A DNA stretch of 10,675 nt from an uncultured Gemella sp. (GTDB lineage Bacteria; Bacillota; Bacilli; Staphylococcales; Gemellaceae), in assembly GCA_900555985.1 (NCBI GenBank), contig USNF01000028.1:1-10675 (forward strand), written 5' to 3'. The notes beneath the pieces were generated by a model. The model was not told the origin of the DNA. It made no database searches and saw nothing but the letters and a program-made list of their open reading frames with translations. This document shows, piece by piece, positions 7,228-10,675 of this stretch. Each line of letters starts with the position of its first letter. Position 1 is the stretch's first letter. The position numbers and the translations under genes were made by a program.

Positions 7228-9798
7228 TTATTTGTTAGCTTCGCGTTCTTTTTGAGCTTTTAACTCTTTAATTCTTTGTTTACGCTCTTCCATACGAGCT
7301 TTCTTCGCTTCACGAGCCGAACTTCTTATTGGACCACGAGCTACGTGTTCTTTACTATCATTTGTAGTTAATTTAGTATTTTCTTCTTTAATTTCTATAT
7401 CTTCATGACGTTCTACTCTAATACGTAATAAGTTAGAAACTACTTCTACTTGAATATCATCAATCATATATTCGAACATTTCATGACCTTCATTTTTGTA
7501 CTCACGAAGTGGATCGATTTGACCATAAGAACGTAAGAAGATACCTTTTCTTAATTGGTCCATTTGGTCAATATGATCAGTCCATCTATCATCTATTGCG
7601 TTAAGAAGAATATATTTTTCAAATGAATTCATAGTTTCATCGCCAAGTAAATCACGTTTTTCTTGTAATTCTGCTTTAATTTTAGCAACAGTAAGTTCCT
7701 TAATCTCTTCATCAGACATTACATCACCGTACTCTAATTCAGTGATAGGGTTTTGGCTTAAGAATTTCTCATTAATAGATTTGATAATCTCTTCTGTTTC
7801 TTCTCTTTCACTATGTACTTCTCCCATAGTTTGACTTGCGTATTGAATAGTTTTTTCAACTGCTTCATCGATCATATCATAAACGATATCAGTAACTACT
7901 TCGTTTTCTAATACTTCATTTCTTTCAGCATACATGATTTCACGTTGTTTACGTAATACATCATCGTATTGAAGTACTTGTTTACGTGCATCATAGTTAT
8001 TACCTTCAACACGTTTTTGAGCACTTTCTACTGAACGGCTGACCATTCTACTTTCGATTGGAGCATCTTCAGTTGCACCCATAATTTTTTGTAATCTATC
8101 AGCACCAAAACGAACCATTAGTTCATCTTCTAATGATAGGTAGAATCTACTGTAACCTGGGTCTCCTTGACGACCAGAACGTCCACGTAACTGGTTATCA
8201 ATACGACGTGATTCGTGACGTTCAGTACCAATAACAGCTAAACCACCAAGTTCACGAACACCTTCACCAAGTTTAATATCCGTACCACGACCAGCCATGT
8301 TTGTCGCGATAGTTACAGAACCTTTTTGTCCTGCTTGTTTAATTATTTCTGCTTCACTTTCATTTTGTTTAGCATTAAGTACTTTATGAGGTACTCCATA
8401 TTTATATAGAAGTTGTGAAACTAATTCACTCGTTTCAATAGAAACAGTACCTAATAAAATTGGTTGTCCTTTTTCATGACGTTGTTTTACTTCACGAGCA
8501 ACTGCGTTAAACTTAGCTGTCATATTTGAGTATATAAAGTCAGGAGCATCTTCCCTTAAAATTGGTTTGTTTGTAGGAATTGTAGTAACAAACATGTTAT
8601 AAATATTTCTAAATTCCTCTTCTTCTGTTTTACCAGTACCTGTCATACCACTAAGTTTTTTATACATTCTAAAGTAGTTTTGGAATGTAATTGTCGCCAT
8701 AGTTTTACTTTCATTTTGAATAGGTACGCCTTCTTTTGCTTCGATAGCTTGGTGTAATCCTTCAGAAAAACGACGACCAGGCATTGTACGACCAGTAAAT
8801 TGGTCAACGATTAAAATCTCACCATCTTCAGCAACTACATAGTCAACATCTAAAAACATTGTATAGTTAGCTTTTAGAGCTTGGTTAATATGGTGTGTTA
8901 AATCAACATTTTTTAAATCATATAGATTTTTTAATCCGAAGTAACTTTCAGCTTTATCTATACCAATTTCTGATAATTGGATTGCTTTAGTTTTAATATC
9001 AAGAGTATAATCTCCATCACTACCATCTTCTTCAGTAGCTTTTTTAAGTGTTTTAACAAAAGCATTCGCTACTTGATATAATGAGGTCGATGCTTGTCCT
9101 TCTCCAGAAATAATAAGAGGTGTACGAGCTTCGTCGATCAGTACTGAGTCGACCTCATCGATTACGGCATAGTTTAACGGACGTTGAACACGAGCTTCAA
9201 CAGTTTTAACCATGTTGTCTCTTAAATAGTCAAACCCTAATTCATTATTTGTAGAGTATGTAATATCCGCATTATATGCTTCTCTTTTTTCTTCTGGATT
9301 TAATGAGTTTAAGTTAAGACCTACAGTAAGTCCTAAATAGTTATATAATACTCCCATCTCTTGAGCGTCACGTTGAGATAAGTATTCGTTAACTGTTACT
9401 ACGTGCACTCCTTCTCCACTTAAAGCATTTAGATAAACAGGCATTGTAGCAGTAAGAGTTTTACCTTCCCCTGTTTTCATCTCAGCGATATCACCACGGT
9501 GAAGTGCGATACCACCCATAATTTGAACTTTATATGGTTTCATTCCTAATGCACGGTATGCCCCTTCACGAGCAGTCGCAAATGCATCTACTAAAATTTT
9601 ATCTAATATGTCCGCTGTAGATTTTCCTTTTTCTTTTTGTTCAGCAACATATTGTTTAAATTCTTCAGTTTTATTTTTTAATTGTTCATCACTAAGACTA
9701 GAGTATTCTTCATCTTTAGCTAATACTTTATCAGCTAATTTTGATAAGCTTTTAACTTCTCTTCTGTTAGCGTCAAATAATTTTCCTAAAATTGCCAT
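7228..9798 (-). CDS. secA: SecA, preprotein translocase ATPase motor
   Basis: SecA couples ATP hydrolysis to pushing unfolded preproteins through SecYEG. With the start chosen here it has 856 residues. Motifs in order are Walker A MKTGEGKT (107-114), DEVD (214-217), GMTGTGKT (384-391) where most SecAs read GMTGTAKT, MAGRGTD (501-507) and QLRGRSGRQGD (536-546), followed by the helical scaffold and wing region. The C-terminus is lysine/arginine-rich and ends EREANK. It lacks the usual CxC...CH zinc-binding, SecB-interacting tail, and the whole protein has no cysteine. Two candidate ATGs exist. The upstream one (9802-9804) is only 3 bases from GGAAGG; the one at 9796-9798 has ideal 9-base spacing and gives MAILGKLFDANRRE, which aligns from residue 1 with staphylococcal SecA, so it is preferred. 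Arginine is mostly CGT, as expected of a highly expressed gene. It has its own promoter and long leader. Confidence 0.97.
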   Translation of the reverse strand: MAILGKLFDANRREVKSLSKLADKVLAKDEEYSSLSDEQLKNKTEEFKQYVAEQKEKGKSTADILDKILVDAFATAREGAYRALGMKPYKVQIMGGIALHRGDIAEMKTGEGKTLTATMPVYLNALSGEGVHVVTVNEYLSQRDAQEMGVLYNYLGLTVGLNLNSLNPEEKREAYNADITYSTNNELGFDYLRDNMVKTVEARVQRPLNYAVIDEVDSVLIDEARTPLIISGEGQASTSLYQVANAFVKTLKKATEEDGSDGDYTLDIKTKAIQLSEIGIDKAESYFGLKNLYDLKNVDLTHHINQALKANYTMFLDVDYVVAEDGEILIVDQFTGRTMPGRRFSEGLHQAIEAKEGVPIQNESKTMATITFQNYFRMYKKLSGMTGTGKTEEEEFRNIYNMFVTTIPTNKPILREDAPDFIYSNMTAKFNAVAREVKQRHEKGQPILLGTVSIETSELVSQLLYKYGVPHKVLNAKQNESEAEIIKQAGQKGSVTIATNMAGRGTDIKLGEGVRELGGLAVIGTERHESRRIDNQLRGRSGRQGDPGYSRFYLSLEDELMVRFGADRLQKIMGATEDAPIESRMVSRSVESAQKRVEGNNYDARKQVLQYDDVLRKQREIMYAERNEVLENEVVTDIVYDMIDEAVEKTIQYASQTMGEVHSEREETEEIIKSINEKFLSQNPITELEYGDVMSDEEIKELTVAKIKAELQEKRDLLGDETMNSFEKYILLNAIDDRWTDHIDQMDQLRKGIFLRSYGQIDPLREYKNEGHEMFEYMIDDIQVEVVSNLLRIRVERHEDIEIKEENTKLTTNDSKEHVARGPIRSSAREAKKARMEERKQRIKELKAQKEREANK

Positions 9799-9807
9799 TA
9801 ACATTTT

Positions 9808-9826
9808 CCTTCCAAAAAATTTTTTG
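9808..9826 (-). promoter_or_regulatory. secA ribosome binding site flanked by an A6T6 palindrome
   Basis: Minus-strand GGAAGG (9813-9808) is the Shine-Dalgarno of secA. It touches the 14-base palindrome CAAAAAATTTTTTG (9813-9826). The spacing favours the ATG at 9796-9798 over the one at 9802-9804. The A6T6 tract would be bent as DNA. In RNA the U6 could occlude nearby purines, but no specific mechanism can be shown. Confidence 0.55.
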
Positions 9827-9869
9827 AAAATAATTAAACTTAATATTTAATTATTTCACATAATTAATA

Positions 9870-9897
9870 TTGAACATTCAACTCTTTGAACTTTCAA
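9870..9897. repeat. Two tandem 12-bp palindromes in the secA leader
   Basis: TTGAACATTCAA (9870-9881) and TTGAACTTTCAA (9886-9897) are near-identical copies 16 bases apart, differing at one position. Each is a 5-2-5 inverted repeat. They lie about 75-100 bases downstream of the predicted secA transcription start. They could be a two-site operator or an RNA element whose arms pair in alternative ways. Confidence 0.5.
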
Positions 9898-9930
9898 TAA
9901 AATATCTTTTCCAAATTTAGTAATTATTTA

Positions 9931-9968
9931 AAAGAAATACACAATAACTTTAAAGTTAGCATTTCTTT
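9931..9968 (-). promoter_or_regulatory. Predicted 5'-terminal stem-loop of the secA leader
   Basis: The outer arms AAAGAAAT (9931-9938) and ATTTCTTT (9961-9968) are perfectly complementary and enclose the 14-base palindrome TAACTTTAAAGTTA (9945-9958), which can form an inner 5-bp hairpin. The predicted transcription start near 9972 places this structure within a few bases of the mRNA 5' end, a position known to protect transcripts in Firmicutes. Pairing is A/U-rich, so stability is modest. Confidence 0.4.
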
Positions 9969-9978
9969 ACATCATATT

Positions 9979-10007
9979 ATTATAACACTCATTGCCCTTT
10001 AAAGCAA
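9979..10007 (-). promoter_or_regulatory. secA: secA promoter with extended -10
   Basis: On the minus strand the -35 is TTGCTT (10007-10002), the spacer is exactly 17 bases, and the -10 is a perfect TATAAT (9984-9979) preceded by TG one base away (TGTTATAAT, an extended -10). Transcription would start near 9972, giving a leader of about 170 bases before secA. It lies downstream of the ileS terminator and is the only convincing promoter in the gap. Confidence 0.8.
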
Positions 10008-10078
10008 CAACAATAACACGAATTGTAAACTTATTAAACAGAGAGAAAAGCTGTATTTTTCTATATTGCAACCTATAC

Positions 10079-10112
10079 AAAAAGAACTTGGATTCAATCA
10101 AAATCCAAGTTC
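10079..10112 (-). terminator. Intrinsic terminator of ileS
   Basis: A perfect 11-bp stem, GAACTTGGATT (10084-10094) with AATCCAAGTTC (10102-10112), has a 7-base loop. On the minus strand it is followed directly by TTTTT (10083-10079). It starts 13 bases after the ileS stop codon. This is a textbook Rho-independent terminator and separates ileS from secA. Confidence 0.92.
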
Positions 10113-10125
10113 CTTTATTAAGTTA

Positions 10126-10675
10126 CTATTTGTTTAAAATACTAGTACAACGTGGACATAAACCTTCTTCGTTTACTTCCTCAACGATGTTCCAGCAACG
10201 TTCACAACGGTGTCCTTCAGCTTTTGTAACTTTAACAGTTGCTAAATCATAAGCAACACCATCATTTTCTTTAACTTCAACACTACTTACGATAAATAGT
10301 TGGTGTAAGTTATCTACTGAATTTAATAATTCTACTACTTCACTATCGTTACTGTAGATTTCAACAGCAGCTTCTAGAGATTTACCGATAACTTTTTCAT
10401 TACGGCTTTCTTCTAAAGCTTTGTTTACATCGTCACGTACTTCAAGAAGTTTATCCCATTTAGCTTCTAATGCTGCATCATCGATTAAGTTCTTAGCTGG
10501 GAAGTCAGTTAAGTGAACAGATTCAGCATCTTCATATGGCATATTGTCATACACTTCTTCTGCAGTAAATGATAAGATTGGAGCTAATAATCTAACTGAT
10601 TTACTTAAAACAGTATAAAGTACTGTTAACATACTTAAACGTTTGTGAGATTTTTCAGCTTCGATATAAAGAATA
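10126..10675 (-). CDS. ileS: Isoleucyl-tRNA synthetase, C-terminal part (5' end outside window)
   Basis: IleRS charges tRNA-Ile with isoleucine. Only the last 182 residues are in the window; the frame is open to the right edge (reading ILYIEAEKSHKRL before the first internal Met at 10630-10632), so the gene continues beyond it. The visible part is the end of the anticodon-binding helical domain, including LLAPILSFTAEEVYDNMP, which is typical of class Ia synthetases. It is followed by the C-terminal zinc knuckle CERCW...CPRC (codons within 10147-10206), needed for aminoacylation in bacterial IleRS. The four cysteines are intact and the protein ends TSILNK, as expected for a full C-terminus of the bacterial type. 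Any T-box regulating this gene would be upstream, outside the window. Confidence 0.95.
   Translation of the reverse strand, partial: ILYIEAEKSHKRLSMLTVLYTVLSKSVRLLAPILSFTAEEVYDNMPYEDAESVHLTDFPAKNLIDDAALEAKWDKLLEVRDDVNKALEESRNEKVIGKSLEAAVEIYSNDSEVVELLNSVDNLHQLFIVSSVEVKENDGVAYDLATVKVTKAEGHRCERCWNIVEEVNEEGLCPRCTSILNK

Noticed and set aside
9608..9850. Plus-strand open frame of 80 codons
   Set aside because: It is antisense to the secA start and leader, with no ribosome binding site or recognisable motif.
9924..9962. Twelve-codon minus-strand ORF (MLTLKLLCISFK) in the secA leader, considered as a SecM-like leader peptide
   Set aside because: It has no adequate Shine-Dalgarno, starts about 10 bases from the predicted mRNA 5' end inside a stem-loop, is very short and carries no arrest-like motif. 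It is probably chance.
9992..10252. Plus-strand open frame of 86 codons
   Set aside because: It is antisense to the ileS 3' end and runs through the ileS terminator and part of the secA promoter region.

Overview
The window is strongly A/T-rich and every gene is read from the minus strand, so the natural gene order runs from the right end to the left. The SecA, IleS and sirtuin sequences are of Firmicutes type. With the low G+C content and AGGAGG-type ribosome binding sites they suggest a Bacillales coccus such as Gemella. The genus is an inference from overall sequence character, not proven.

Layout in transcription order. (1) The 3' end of ileS (10675-10126), with its C-terminal zinc knuckle, is closed by a clear intrinsic terminator. 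(2) The stretch 10125-9799 holds that terminator, a strong extended -10 promoter for secA, and an mRNA leader of about 170 nt with a 5'-terminal stem-loop, two tandem palindromes and an A6T6 palindrome beside the ribosome binding site. (3) secA (9798-7228) encodes the Sec translocase motor in a form lacking the C-terminal zinc-binding tail, and is followed by a probable terminator hairpin. (4) Five tandem paralogous small membrane proteins (7139-4362) each have two transmembrane helices followed by a PH-like or STM3941-like cytosolic domain. One is frameshifted by a single base at a T4 run. (5) A Sir2-type NAD-dependent protein deacylase (4306-3575). (6) Two ABC exporter half-transporters (3553-1814 and 1812-76) that look like the two unequal halves of a heterodimeric multidrug-type exporter. 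(7) At the extreme left edge, 22 bases past the last stop codon, is a sequence resembling the terminal inverted repeat of an IS3-family insertion sequence.

Genes from 7139 to 76 are separated by only 1 to 55 bases, and no strong terminator is visible among them. They could be read as one long transcript, possibly with internal promoters that I cannot identify. ileS and secA are housekeeping genes. The paralogue array is the accessory and least explained part: it shows lineage-specific duplication (two close pairs plus one divergent middle copy) and ongoing decay of one copy. Its function is unknown. I found no CRISPR array, tRNA, rRNA or recognisable defence system.
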